DNA of 14,205 bases from an uncultured Lysobacter sp. (GTDB taxonomy: Bacteria; Pseudomonadota; Gammaproteobacteria; Xanthomonadales; Xanthomonadaceae). The stretch spans positions 1 to 14,205 of the forward strand of contig CAMLID010000083.1 of assembly GCA_946480055.1 (NCBI GenBank), in the 5' to 3' direction. The translations under genes and the position numbers were made by a program. Under the pieces are notes generated by a model. It ran no database searches. It had not been told where the DNA came from and was given only the letters and a program-made list of their open reading frames with translations. This document shows positions 7,848 through 14,205 of the stretch, one piece after another; position 1 is the stretch's first letter, and every line of letters starts with the position of its first letter.

Positions 7848-8858
7848 TCATTCGAACACGATCACCGGCTTGCCCCACGCGCGCTGCTGCGCCACCGAAG
7901 CGATCGCCGCGGGTGCGTCGTCGAAACCAAACACCTCGCCGACCACCGGTTCGATGCGATGGCGTTCCAGCGCGGCCAGGAATTCGGCGAAGTCGCGTGC
8001 GCTGCCGACGCTGACGCCGTGGATGTTGAGCTGGCGCGACATGATCGGGCCGATCAGGTTGCCGGCGACCTCGAAGCCGCCGAGGAAACCGACGATCGCG
8101 ATACGCGCGTTGTCCGCCGCCGCGCCGAGCAGTTCGATCAGCGCCGGTCCGCCGACCACGTCGACGATGCCGTCGACGCCGCGGCCATCGCTGAGCTCGC
8201 GCACCGCCGCGGCCAGGTCGGGGCGCTGGCGATAGTCGATCACCGCGCTCGCACCCAGCACGCGCAGGCGCTCGGCCTTGGCCGGATCGGCGCTGGTCGC
8301 GATCACTTGCACGCCTTCGGCCACCGCCAGCTGCAGGGCCATCAGCGAGACGCTGCCGCTGCCCTGCACCAGCAGGCGCGCGCCGGGCGCCAGCCCGAGC
8401 TTGCGCAGCGCCGCCCATGCGGTCAGGCCCGACACCGGCAGGGTCGCGGCCTGTGCCGCGCTCAGGTAGGCCGGCGCCGGCAGCACCGCCGCGGCCGGCA
8501 GCAGGATCGAACGCGCGAGCCAGCCGTCGCGCGGGCCGCCGAGCTTGCTGGCGTGGTTGGCGGAGCGGAAGCCGCCGTCCAGCCAGGCGGTGGTGTAGTG
8601 GCCGAGTACACGCTGGCCGATGCTCAGGCCGCTCACGCCCTCGCCCAGGGCCTCGATCCGGCCGACGCCGTCGGACAGCGGCACGAACGGGCGCGGCAGA
8701 TCGGCCTGGTAGAGCCCGGTGGCCAGGGCGTAGTCGCGGTAGTTGATCGAGGCGGCTTCGGTGCGGATCCGCACCTCGCCGGGGCCGGGCATCGGCTCGG
8801 GCAGGCGCACGCGGCGCAGGCTGTCGAGGCGGTGACCTTGCAGTTGGTAGGCGTCCAT
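7848..8858 (-). CDS. Zinc-independent MDR oxidoreductase (quinone oxidoreductase-like)
   Basis: A 336-residue medium-chain dehydrogenase/reductase. The N-terminal GroES-like fold contains SINYRDYALATGLY (37-50), where the zinc-ligand cysteine of true alcohol dehydrogenases is replaced by asparagine. No structural-zinc cysteine cluster is present around 90-115. The Rossmann domain has LVQGSGSVSLMALQLA (163-178), a GxGxVS version of the nucleotide loop, then SADPAKAERLRVLGASAVIDY. This fits the NAD(P)H-dependent quinone or enone reductases of COG0604. The substrate cannot be told. The start at 8858 (MDAYQL) has GGAG 7 bases upstream; a GTG 24 bases earlier is less likely. It diverges from a LysR gene 92 bases away, a common regulator/target pairing. 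Confidence 0.87.
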   Translation of the reverse strand: MDAYQLQGHRLDSLRRVRLPEPMPGPGEVRIRTEAASINYRDYALATGLYQADLPRPFVPLSDGVGRIEALGEGVSGLSIGQRVLGHYTTAWLDGGFRSANHASKLGGPRDGWLARSILLPAAAVLPAPAYLSAAQAATLPVSGLTAWAALRKLGLAPGARLLVQGSGSVSLMALQLAVAEGVQVIATSADPAKAERLRVLGASAVIDYRQRPDLAAAVRELSDGRGVDGIVDVVGGPALIELLGAAADNARIAIVGFLGGFEVAGNLIGPIMSRQLNIHGVSVGSARDFAEFLAALERHRIEPVVGEVFGFDDAPAAIASVAQQRAWGKPVIVFE

Positions 8859-8950
8859 GGGGTGTCTCCAAGCGGGAGACACAGGCTATTGTTGAACCGG
8901 CATTGGATATAGGATCAGCCGATCAAGTCTTTATTGAGAAAGGCTCAACA
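8859..8950. promoter_or_regulatory. Divergent control region between MDR and LysR genes
   Basis: These 92 bases must hold both promoters. TTGAG-AAAGG-CTCAA (8934-8948) is a perfect 5-bp inverted repeat covering the LysR ribosome binding site and fits a T-N11-A type LysR box (T8935, A8947). TTGTTGAAC at 8889-8897 and GATATAGGAT at 8906-8915 are AT-richer patches where promoter boxes may lie. I cannot define either promoter confidently. Confidence 0.45.
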
Positions 8951-9883
8951 ATGCTCGGCGGCCTGCACTCCGAACTCGAAGCCTTCGAAGCCATCCTGCA
9001 ACAGGGCAGCTTCACCGCCGCCGCGCGCCAGCTGGGCGTGACCACCGGCGCGATCACCCGCCGCCTGCATGCGCTGGAGACCCGGCTCGGCGCCAAGCTG
9101 CTGAACCGCTCGACCCGCCGCCTCAGCCTGACCGAGTCCGGCCGCCACTACTACGCCGCGATCGCGCCGGCGCTGGAACAGATCGCCGCCGCGGCCGAGC
9201 GCGTGCACGACCTCGCCGGCGAACCGCGCGGCGAGCTGCGGGTGTCGCTGCCGATGAACTTCGGCCGGCTCTATGTGATGCCGCAGCTGCCGGCGTTCCT
9301 GCAGCGCTGGCCCGGGATCGCCCTGGACGCGCAGTTCGACGACCGCTACGTCGACCTGATCGGCGAAGGCTACGACCTGGCGATCCGGATCGGCGCGCTC
9401 GACGATTCGCGCCTGGTCGCGCGCCGGCTCGCCGACACCCGCCGGATCCTGGTCGCATCTCCGGATTACCTGCAGCGCCGCGGCGCACCGCGCACGCCCG
9501 GCGACCTGGTCGGCCACGACTGCCTGCACTACACCCTGTTCCGCGACGTCGCGACCTGGGAGTTCCACCGCGGCCGCGAAACCCTGCGGGTGCCGGTGCG
9601 CGGCCGCCTGCGTTCGAACTACGGCGCGCCCCTGGTCGACGCCGCGCTGGCCGGCGGCGGCATCCTGCAGACGGCGACCTTCGCCGTCACCGAGGAGCTC
9701 GCCGAGGGCCGCCTGTGCGAGGTGCTGCCGGACTGGAGCCTGGTCCCGATCGGCATCTACGCCGTCTACCCGGGCCGCGAGTACCGGCCGCGCAAGGTCG
9801 AGGTCTTCATCGACTTCCTGGAGCAGGCGATCGGCCGGCCCGCGCACTGGCAACGCCTGCTCGCCCGCGCCGCGGGCGGCTGA
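8951..9883 (+). CDS. LysR-family transcriptional regulator
   Basis: A 310-residue LTTR of usual length. Residues about 5-65 are the winged helix-turn-helix: ELEAFEAILQQGSFTAAARQ, then LGVTTGAITRRLHALETRLG and LLNRSTRRLSLTESG. A helical linker follows, and from about residue 93 the periplasmic-binding-protein-like effector domain begins (GELRVSLPMNFGRLYVMPQL...). The strongly conserved IGEGYDLAIRIGALDDSRLVARRL and CDS-terminal YPGREYRPRKVEVFIDFL are typical of the subgroup that controls neighbouring oxidoreductases. The start at 8951 has AAAGG 7 bases upstream and aligns with the family N-terminus; an upstream TTG is not needed. It is divergent from the MDR gene, which is the likely target along with itself. 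The ligand is unknown. Confidence 0.93.
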   Translation: MLGGLHSELEAFEAILQQGSFTAAARQLGVTTGAITRRLHALETRLGAKLLNRSTRRLSLTESGRHYYAAIAPALEQIAAAAERVHDLAGEPRGELRVSLPMNFGRLYVMPQLPAFLQRWPGIALDAQFDDRYVDLIGEGYDLAIRIGALDDSRLVARRLADTRRILVASPDYLQRRGAPRTPGDLVGHDCLHYTLFRDVATWEFHRGRETLRVPVRGRLRSNYGAPLVDAALAGGGILQTATFAVTEELAEGRLCEVLPDWSLVPIGIYAVYPGREYRPRKVEVFIDFLEQAIGRPAHWQRLLARAAGG

Positions 9884-9936
9884 GCGCGGAACACTGCGTG
9901 GCCAGGTCCGCGGTCGCCGCGCCCGGGAGCGGGCAT

Positions 9937-9954
9937 TACACTGCGCCCCTCATG
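9937..9954 (+). promoter_or_regulatory. Candidate -10 box giving a leaderless cutA transcript
   Basis: TACACT at 9937-9942 lies 9 bases before the cutA ATG (9952), so transcription would start at or within 3 bases of the start codon. No Shine-Dalgarno sequence is visible before cutA, which fits leaderless translation. A -35 box is not recognisable, so the call is tentative. Confidence 0.4.
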
Positions 9955-10287
9955 GCCGAACCCTCACCCGTGCGCCTGGTCTTCAGCAGCTGCCCCGATG
10001 CCGTCAGCGCCGACGCGATCGCGCAGGCGCTGGTCGGCGAGCGTCTGGCCGCCTGCGTGAGCCGGCTGCCCGGGATGCGCTCGACCTACCGCTGGCAAGG
10101 CGCGGTCGAAAGCGCGGACGAGGTCCAGTTGCTGATCAAGACCAGCGCCGACCGCCTCGACGCCCTGATCGCGCGGCTGCGGGCCCTGCATCCCTATGAA
10201 CTGCCGGAGGCTATCGCGGTCGAAGCCTGCGGCGGCCTGCCCCAGTACCTGCACTGGGTGGCCGAACAGACCCGTGACGATGACTGA
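9952..10287 (+). CDS. cutA: CutA divalent-cation tolerance protein
   Basis: A 111-residue cytoplasmic CutA1. The ferredoxin-like core is clear: VRLVFSSCPD at the start, GERLAACVSRLPGMRSTYRW (29-48, conserved cysteine C35), DEVQLLIKTSADR, and the signature HPYELPEAIAV (80-90) followed by YLHWV near the end. CutA proteins form very stable trimers and were first linked to copper tolerance; the exact role is still debated. The start at 9952 matches the family N-terminus. The gene opens an operon with dsbD, whose start codon lies 8 bases inside the cutA end (ATG at 10280, cutA stop at 10285-10287), which suggests translational coupling. Pairing with the disulfide-reduction genes fits a copper/thiol-stress theme. 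Confidence 0.95.
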   Translation: MAEPSPVRLVFSSCPDAVSADAIAQALVGERLAACVSRLPGMRSTYRWQGAVESADEVQLLIKTSADRLDALIARLRALHPYELPEAIAVEACGGLPQYLHWVAEQTRDDD

Positions 10288-12754
10288 ACTCCGAGTTTTC
10301 CGCCGGCGCGCACGCGCCGGTTACGCCGCCGCCTTGCTCGCGCTCGGCCTGTCGCTGTCCGGCCCCGCGCCGGCGATCGACGACTCCGACCTGCTGCCGG
10401 TCGACCAGGCCTTCGTGCTCAGCGCCGACGCGGCCGCGCCCGACCGCATCGCCCTGCGCTGGAAGATCGCCGACGGCTATTACCTTTATAAGCACCGCAT
10501 CTCGGTCAAGGCCGACCCGGCGTTCGCGGCGCAGGCCTTGCAGTTGCCCAAGGGCGACAAACACAAGGACGAGTTTTTCGGAGAGGTCGAGACCTACCGC
10601 AGCGCCCTGAGCGCGACCCTGCCCGGCCGGACCGGCGCCAGCCGCGTGAGCCTGCAGGTGAAGTACCAGGGCTGTGCCGACGCCGGCATCTGCTACCCAC
10701 CGCAGACCCGCAACCTGATCGTGAACCTGCCCGCGGCGGCCGCCGCCGGCGCCGCGGGTTCGGACGAACCGCTGGTCGCGTTCGGCAATGCCGCCAATCG
10801 CGGCGCTCCGCCGCTGGGCGGTGGCCTGCTCGGCGGCGCGCCCACCGCCGCGGCCGGCGCCGACGCGCTGCCGCTGCCGCCGGAACAGGCCTTCGGCTTC
10901 GAAGCCATCCCCGGCGACGGCAATACCTTGCTGCTGCGCTTCACTCCGGCGCGCGGCTATTACCTGTACCGCGACAAGACCTCGTTCAAGCTCGACGCGG
11001 CCGCGACCAAAGCCGGGATCGCCCTGGGCGCACCGCAATGGCCGCGCGGCAGCGCGCACCGCGACGAGCACTTCGGCCAGGTCACGGTGTTCTTCGACCA
11101 GATCGACGTGCCGCTGCCGCTGCGGCGCACCCGCGAAGACGCGGCCAAGCTGGTGCTGACCGCGAACTTCATGGGCTGCCAGACCGACGGCATCTGCTAT
11201 CCGCCGATGACCCGCAAGATCGCGATCGATCTGCCGCGCGGCAAGCTGACGCCGGCGACGGACGCCGCTGTGGCCGCCGACGCCAACGCGGGCGCCAACG
11301 CCGGCACGCCCCCGCTGCAAGCCGGCGATGCAGCCGCGCCGAACCTGGATGCCGCGACCACGGCAGGCGCGAACCTCGCGCCTGATGCGATCACCCCAGC
11401 GAACGCCCCGGCGACCGCCGCAACGGCCGCCGCCGGCCCGAACGCCGCCGCCTCCGGCGAAGCCGACGACAGCCGCCTCGCCGCCGCCCTGTCCGGCCCG
11501 AACCGCTATGTCGCGCTGCTGAGCTTCCTCGGCTTCGGCCTGCTGCTGTCGTTCACGCCCTGCGTGCTGCCGATGATCCCGATCCTGTCGGGCCTGATCG
11601 CCGGACACGGCCCCGGCATCGGCGCGCGCCGCGCGTTCGCGTTGTCGCTGGTGTACGTGCTGGCCAACGCGCTGGTGTTCACCGTGGCCGGCGTGATCGT
11701 GGCCAGCGTCGGCGCCAATCTGCAGATCCTGTTCCAGACCCCGTGGGTGATCGTCGCCTTCGCCCTGCTGTTCGTGCTGCTGTCGCTGTCCAGCTTCGGC
11801 CTGTACGAACTGCAGCTGCCGAACTCGCTGCGCAGCCTGCTGGGAACGATCAGCGACCGCCAGCGCGGCGGTTCCTGGGTCGGCGTGGCGGTGATGGGCG
11901 CGTTGTCGGCGCTGATCGTCGGCCCCTGCGTGGCGCCGCCGCTGGCCGCGGCGGTGCTCTACATCGGCCAGACCGGCGACAAGCTGTTCGGCGGCGCCGC
12001 CCTGTTCCTGCTGGCGATGGGCATGGGCGTGCCGCTGCTCGCGTTCGGCGTCGCCGCCGGCAAGGGCCTGCCGACCAGCGGGCCGTGGATGGTCGCGGTG
12101 CAGCGCGCGTTCGGCTTCGTGTTCCTGGGCCTGGCAGTGTGGATGCTGTCGCGGATCCTGCCCGGTCCGGCGGTGTTGGCCTTGTGGGGCGTGCTGCTGT
12201 TCGGCGCCGCAACCGTGATCGGCCTGGCCGCGAGCAAACCCGGCGCGCGCGACGGCGTGCGCACGCTGGCCTGGACCGCGGCCCTGCTGCTGGGCGTGAC
12301 CGGCGTGGCCCAGGCGGTCGGCGCGTTGGCCGGCAGCCAGGACCCGCTGCAGCCGCTGGCCGGCCTGCGCGGCGGCCAGGCCGCGGCGCACGCCGAACTG
12401 CCGTTCCGCACCATCAAGTCGGTCGCCGACCTGGAGCGCGAAGTCGCCGCAGCCAAGGCCGCCGGCCAGCCGCTGATGCTGGACTTCTACGCCGACTGGT
12501 GCGTGTCCTGCAAAGAGATGGAGAAGTACACCTTCACCCAGCCCGAAGTGCAGGCCGCGCTCAAGGGTTTCGTCCTGCTCAAGGCCGACGTGACCGCCAA
12601 CGACGAAGTCGACGCGGCGCTGATGAAGCAGCTCGGCATCGTCGGCCCGCCGGCCACCCTGTACTACCGCGATGGCGTCGAACGCCGCGAGCTGCGCCTG
12701 TTCGGTTTCGAGGAAGCGCCCAAGTTCGCCGCGCGCGTGCAGCAGGCGCGCTGA
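10280..12754 (+). CDS. dsbD: Thiol:disulfide interchange protein DsbD with two alpha domains
   Basis: An 824-residue inner-membrane electron carrier; the E. coli protein has about 565. A signal segment (GYAAALLALGLSLSGPAPA) is followed by two consecutive DsbD alpha domains. The first (about 36-151) carries C132 and C138 in GCADAGICYPP; the second (about 198-320) carries C300 and C306 in GCQTDGICYPP. An Ala/Pro-rich linker (about 321-400) leads to the beta domain with eight or so membrane helices, including the redox cysteines C428 (FTPCVLP) and C550 (VGPCVAPP). The gamma thioredoxin domain has WCVSCK (C741, C744). Electrons pass from cytoplasmic thioredoxin through beta and gamma to alpha and then to periplasmic partners such as DsbC or cytochrome c maturation thioredoxins. 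Start at 10280 overlaps cutA; the end overlaps tlpA by one base. Confidence 0.93.
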   Translation: MTELRVFRRRARAGYAAALLALGLSLSGPAPAIDDSDLLPVDQAFVLSADAAAPDRIALRWKIADGYYLYKHRISVKADPAFAAQALQLPKGDKHKDEFFGEVETYRSALSATLPGRTGASRVSLQVKYQGCADAGICYPPQTRNLIVNLPAAAAAGAAGSDEPLVAFGNAANRGAPPLGGGLLGGAPTAAAGADALPLPPEQAFGFEAIPGDGNTLLLRFTPARGYYLYRDKTSFKLDAAATKAGIALGAPQWPRGSAHRDEHFGQVTVFFDQIDVPLPLRRTREDAAKLVLTANFMGCQTDGICYPPMTRKIAIDLPRGKLTPATDAAVAADANAGANAGTPPLQAGDAAAPNLDAATTAGANLAPDAITPANAPATAATAAAGPNAAASGEADDSRLAAALSGPNRYVALLSFLGFGLLLSFTPCVLPMIPILSGLIAGHGPGIGARRAFALSLVYVLANALVFTVAGVIVASVGANLQILFQTPWVIVAFALLFVLLSLSSFGLYELQLPNSLRSLLGTISDRQRGGSWVGVAVMGALSALIVGPCVAPPLAAAVLYIGQTGDKLFGGAALFLLAMGMGVPLLAFGVAAGKGLPTSGPWMVAVQRAFGFVFLGLAVWMLSRILPGPAVLALWGVLLFGAATVIGLAASKPGARDGVRTLAWTAALLLGVTGVAQAVGALAGSQDPLQPLAGLRGGQAAAHAELPFRTIKSVADLEREVAAAKAAGQPLMLDFYADWCVSCKEMEKYTFTQPEVQAALKGFVLLKADVTANDEVDAALMKQLGIVGPPATLYYRDGVERRELRLFGFEEAPKFAARVQQAR

Positions 12755-13356
12755 TGGGCTCGAACGCGAAGATCCTGCTGGTCGCGGGCATCGCCGGCGT
12801 GCTCGGTGCCGGGCTCGGTATCTGGCTCAACGGCCCCGGCCCGCTGCTGCGCACCGAGGCCGGCCAGCGCGTGCTGCAGGGCGTGATCGCCACGACCGCG
12901 CCCAAGCCGCCGGCCGACCTGGCCGTGGCCTCGCGCGGCGCGCCGGTGCCGGTGATCGAACTGGCGGCCCTGAACGGCCCGCCGGTGCGCCTGCCCTCGG
13001 CCTACCCGGGCCGGCCGCTGCTGATAAACCTCTGGGCCAGCTGGTGCGGGCCCTGCATCAAGGAAATGCCGGAACTGGACCGCTACGCCGCGAGCCAGGG
13101 CGCCCATGGCACCCAAGTGGTCGGCATCGCCCTGGACGACGCCGACGCGGTGCGCGACTTCCTGCAGCAGGTGCCGGTGCGCTACCCGATCCTGCTCGAC
13201 CAGGCCGGCCCGCGCGACGCCGGCGTGCAGTTGGGCAATCCCAAGGGCGTGCTGCCCTACACCGCCCTGGTCTCGGCCGAGGGCCGGCTGTTGAAGCAGA
13301 AGATCGGGCCGTTCGAGCCCGGCGAACTCGAAACCTGGGTCGGCCACCCGCACTGA
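12754..13356 (+). CDS. TlpA/ResA-like membrane-anchored thioredoxin
   Basis: A 200-residue protein with one N-terminal membrane anchor (ILLVAGIAGVLGAGLGIWL, about 7-25) and a periplasmic thioredoxin fold of the TlpA/ResA type. The active site is WASWCGPC (C98, C101), and the likely cis-proline is P168 in GVLPYT. An extended region (about 26-65) separates anchor and fold. Start and dsbD stop share a base (TGATG at 12752-12756), so it is translated in step with DsbD and is a natural partner to receive electrons from it, for instance to reduce apocytochromes or other periplasmic thiols. Which substrate it serves cannot be told from sequence. Another name for proteins like this is thiol:disulfide interchange protein; it lacks the full signature of CcmG/DsbE. 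Confidence 0.9.
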   Translation: MGSNAKILLVAGIAGVLGAGLGIWLNGPGPLLRTEAGQRVLQGVIATTAPKPPADLAVASRGAPVPVIELAALNGPPVRLPSAYPGRPLLINLWASWCGPCIKEMPELDRYAASQGAHGTQVVGIALDDADAVRDFLQQVPVRYPILLDQAGPRDAGVQLGNPKGVLPYTALVSAEGRLLKQKIGPFEPGELETWVGHPH

Positions 13357-13634
13357 GCGCCGCCAGGCCCGATCGTCCGCCAACACGCCGGCAAGCGGCG
13401 GCGTTTGACATCGGCGGCGCCCGGCCGCAACTTGCCGGAACCGGATCAGGCCGCCAGTCCGCGGCAACGTCGGCCATCGCGCCGGCAACGTTCGCCAGCG
13501 CCCCGAAATTTAGAGTCGCCACTCAAACAACTGCTTAAATTGTAACAACTTCGCCGATTTGGCGGCGAACTTCTGGACATGGCACCGGCCTTCACGCACA
13601 CTGCCGCCCTTTGAAGGCCACCGTTCCGGTTCCG
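13357..13634 (+). other. Intergenic region before aroQ, probable promoter region
   Basis: No gene is seen in these 278 bases. A weak hairpin, ACGCCG (13385-13390) with CGGCGT (13399-13404) followed by only TTT, may end the cutA-dsbD-tlpA transcript. From 13500 to 13550 the sequence turns AT-richer, with TTAAAT at 13535-13540, a small palindrome TTGTAACAA (13540-13548) and GAGT-N4-ACTC... (13513-13524 region), so an aroQ-accB promoter probably lies here. CACACTGC at 13597-13604 resembles the TACACTGC before cutA and is an alternative -10. Confidence 0.45.
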
Positions 13635-14081
13635 ATGGCGAAGCTCCTGGTCCTGCACGGCCCCAACCTCAACCTGCTCGGCACACGCGAGCCGGAGGTC
13701 TACGGCCGCACCACGCTGGCGCAGATCGACGCCGACCTGCGCGGCCGCGCCGAGGCCGCCGGGCACACTTTCGACAGCCTGCAGTCCAACGCCGAGCACG
13801 TCCTGGTCGAGCGCGTCCAGGCCGCGCGCGAGGACGGCACCGCCCTGATCCTGATCAACCCGGCCGCGTTCACCCATACCAGCGTGGCGATCCGCGACGC
13901 CCTGGCCGCGGTGGCGATCCCCTTCATCGAGATCCACCTGTCCAACCCGCACCGCCGCGAAGACTTCCGCCGCACCAGCTACTTCAGCGACCTGGCGCTG
14001 GGCGTGATCTGCGGCTTCGGCGCCGACAGCTACCGCTACGCGCTGGATGCCGCGCTGCAGCGGCTCGATCCCCAATCCTGA
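13635..14081 (+). CDS. aroQ: Type II 3-dehydroquinate dehydratase
   Basis: A 148-residue cytoplasmic enzyme of normal length that converts 3-dehydroquinate to 3-dehydroshikimate in the shikimate pathway to aromatic amino acids. The family landmarks are present: [16 protein letters not shown] (9-24, catalytic Y23), the [11 protein letters not shown] segment, [16 protein letters not shown] (75-90, with N75 and H81), [15 protein letters not shown] (98-112, catalytic H101) and the C-terminal [13 protein letters not shown]. These proteins form dodecamers. I chose ATG at 13635 because it gives the family N-terminus ([11 protein letters not shown]). No clear ribosome binding site precedes it, and a TTG at 13611 in the same frame would add eight residues. 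accB follows after 42 bases, the arrangement usual in xanthomonads and pseudomonads. Confidence 0.95.
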   Translation: MAKLLVLHGPNLNLLGTREPEVYGRTTLAQIDADLRGRAEAAGHTFDSLQSNAEHVLVERVQAAREDGTALILINPAAFTHTSVAIRDALAAVAIPFIEIHLSNPHRREDFRRTSYFSDLALGVICGFGADSYRYALDAALQRLDPQS

Positions 14082-14088
14082 AACCACC

Positions 14089-14105
14089 GCCCCGTAACCC
14101 GGGGC
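14089..14105 (+). other. Short hairpin between aroQ and accB
   Basis: GCCCCG (14089-14094), loop TAACC and CGGGGC (14100-14105) form a perfect 6-bp GC stem. There is no T-run after it, so it is unlikely to be a full terminator; it may stabilise the aroQ 3' end or modulate read-through into accB. The accB ribosome binding site (GAGG at 14113-14116) lies just beyond. Confidence 0.5.
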
Positions 14106-14123
14106 ACTACCTGAGGCCCGTCC

Positions 14124-14205
14124 ATGGACCTGCGCAAAATCAAGAAACTCATCGACCTGCTCGAGGAATCCAACCTCGCCGAGATCGAGATCAAGGAGGG
14201 CGAGG
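14124..14205 (+). CDS. accB: Biotin carboxyl carrier protein of acetyl-CoA carboxylase, 5' end only
   Basis: The window ends 27 codons into this gene. The translation starts MDLRKIKKLIDLLEESNLAE and continues IEIKEGE, the conserved N-terminal helix of AccB. The biotin-attachment domain (with the EAMKM motif) would lie beyond the edge. AccB carries biotin between the AccC carboxylase and the AccA/AccD transferase in the first step of fatty-acid synthesis; accC normally follows. A GAGG ribosome binding site lies 7 bases before the ATG. It is probably co-transcribed with aroQ. Confidence 0.95.
   Translation, partial: MDLRKIKKLIDLLEESNLAEIEIKEGE

Noticed and set aside
10211..12391. 726-codon minus-strand frame opposite dsbD
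   Set aside because: Antisense shadow of a well-defined DsbD; its translation is rich in Arg, Gln and Gly with no motif.

Overview
The window looks like a chromosomal piece of a high-GC gammaproteobacterium of the family Xanthomonadaceae, most likely Lysobacter or a close relative. The signs are the very GC-rich coding sequence, the gene order cutA-dsbD-tlpA-aroQ-accB next to groES, a GroES N-terminus of xanthomonad type, and many dispersed palindromes beginning GTAGGAGCGGC or TGTGGGAGCGGC. The genus is an inference from familiarity, not from a search.

Layout: (1) 1-62 is the 5' end of groES on the minus strand. Upstream of it (108-203) lie a clear CIRCE operator for HrcA and a clear sigma-32 promoter. 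(2) 204-981 has no recognisable protein gene. It holds two inverted-REP palindromes (REPINs), a rho-independent-type terminator facing the minus strand, and an AT-rich stretch that serves as the control region of a small XRE-family regulator (982-1398, plus). (3) 1484-3262 encodes a secreted modular nuclease: signal peptide, lamin-tail-like domain, Ig-like domain, glycine hinge, and an EndA/NucM endonuclease I domain. A strong terminator follows. (4) 3337 to about 4048 is a tandem array with an exact 298-bp period carrying five REPINs. It fills the space between the nuclease and a convergent minus-strand gene pair. (5) 7352-4090 (minus) is a translationally coupled pair: an uncharacterised exported protein followed by an exported WG-repeat protein. 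(6) 7353-7847 is gene-free and carries three more REPINs. (7) 7848-8858 (minus) is a zinc-independent quinone-oxidoreductase-like MDR enzyme, divergent from a LysR regulator (8951-9883, plus). (8) 9952-13356 (plus) is the tightly overlapping operon cutA-dsbD-tlpA, concerned with metal tolerance and periplasmic thiol reduction. (9) 13635-14081 is aroQ (type II dehydroquinase), followed by the start of accB (14124 onward).

How the genes fit together: the conserved core is groES on one side and cutA-dsbD-tlpA-aroQ-accB on the other. DsbD moves electrons from the cytoplasm across the inner membrane, and the membrane-anchored TlpA-like thioredoxin is a natural recipient. This DsbD carries two consecutive alpha domains, each with its cysteine pair. 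The block between groES and cutA (XRE regulator, nuclease, repeat array, WG pair, MDR/LysR pair) looks like an accessory insertion in an otherwise conserved neighbourhood, although its coding GC resembles that of the core.

I saw no CRISPR array, prophage, IS transposase, toxin-antitoxin pair, rRNA or tRNA, and I do not claim a new defence or biosynthetic system. The most unusual items are the 298-bp tandem REPIN array, the pair of REPINs whose differences all preserve base pairing, the double-alpha DsbD, the coupled WG/exported pair, and an orphan minus-strand terminator that may end an unannotated small RNA.
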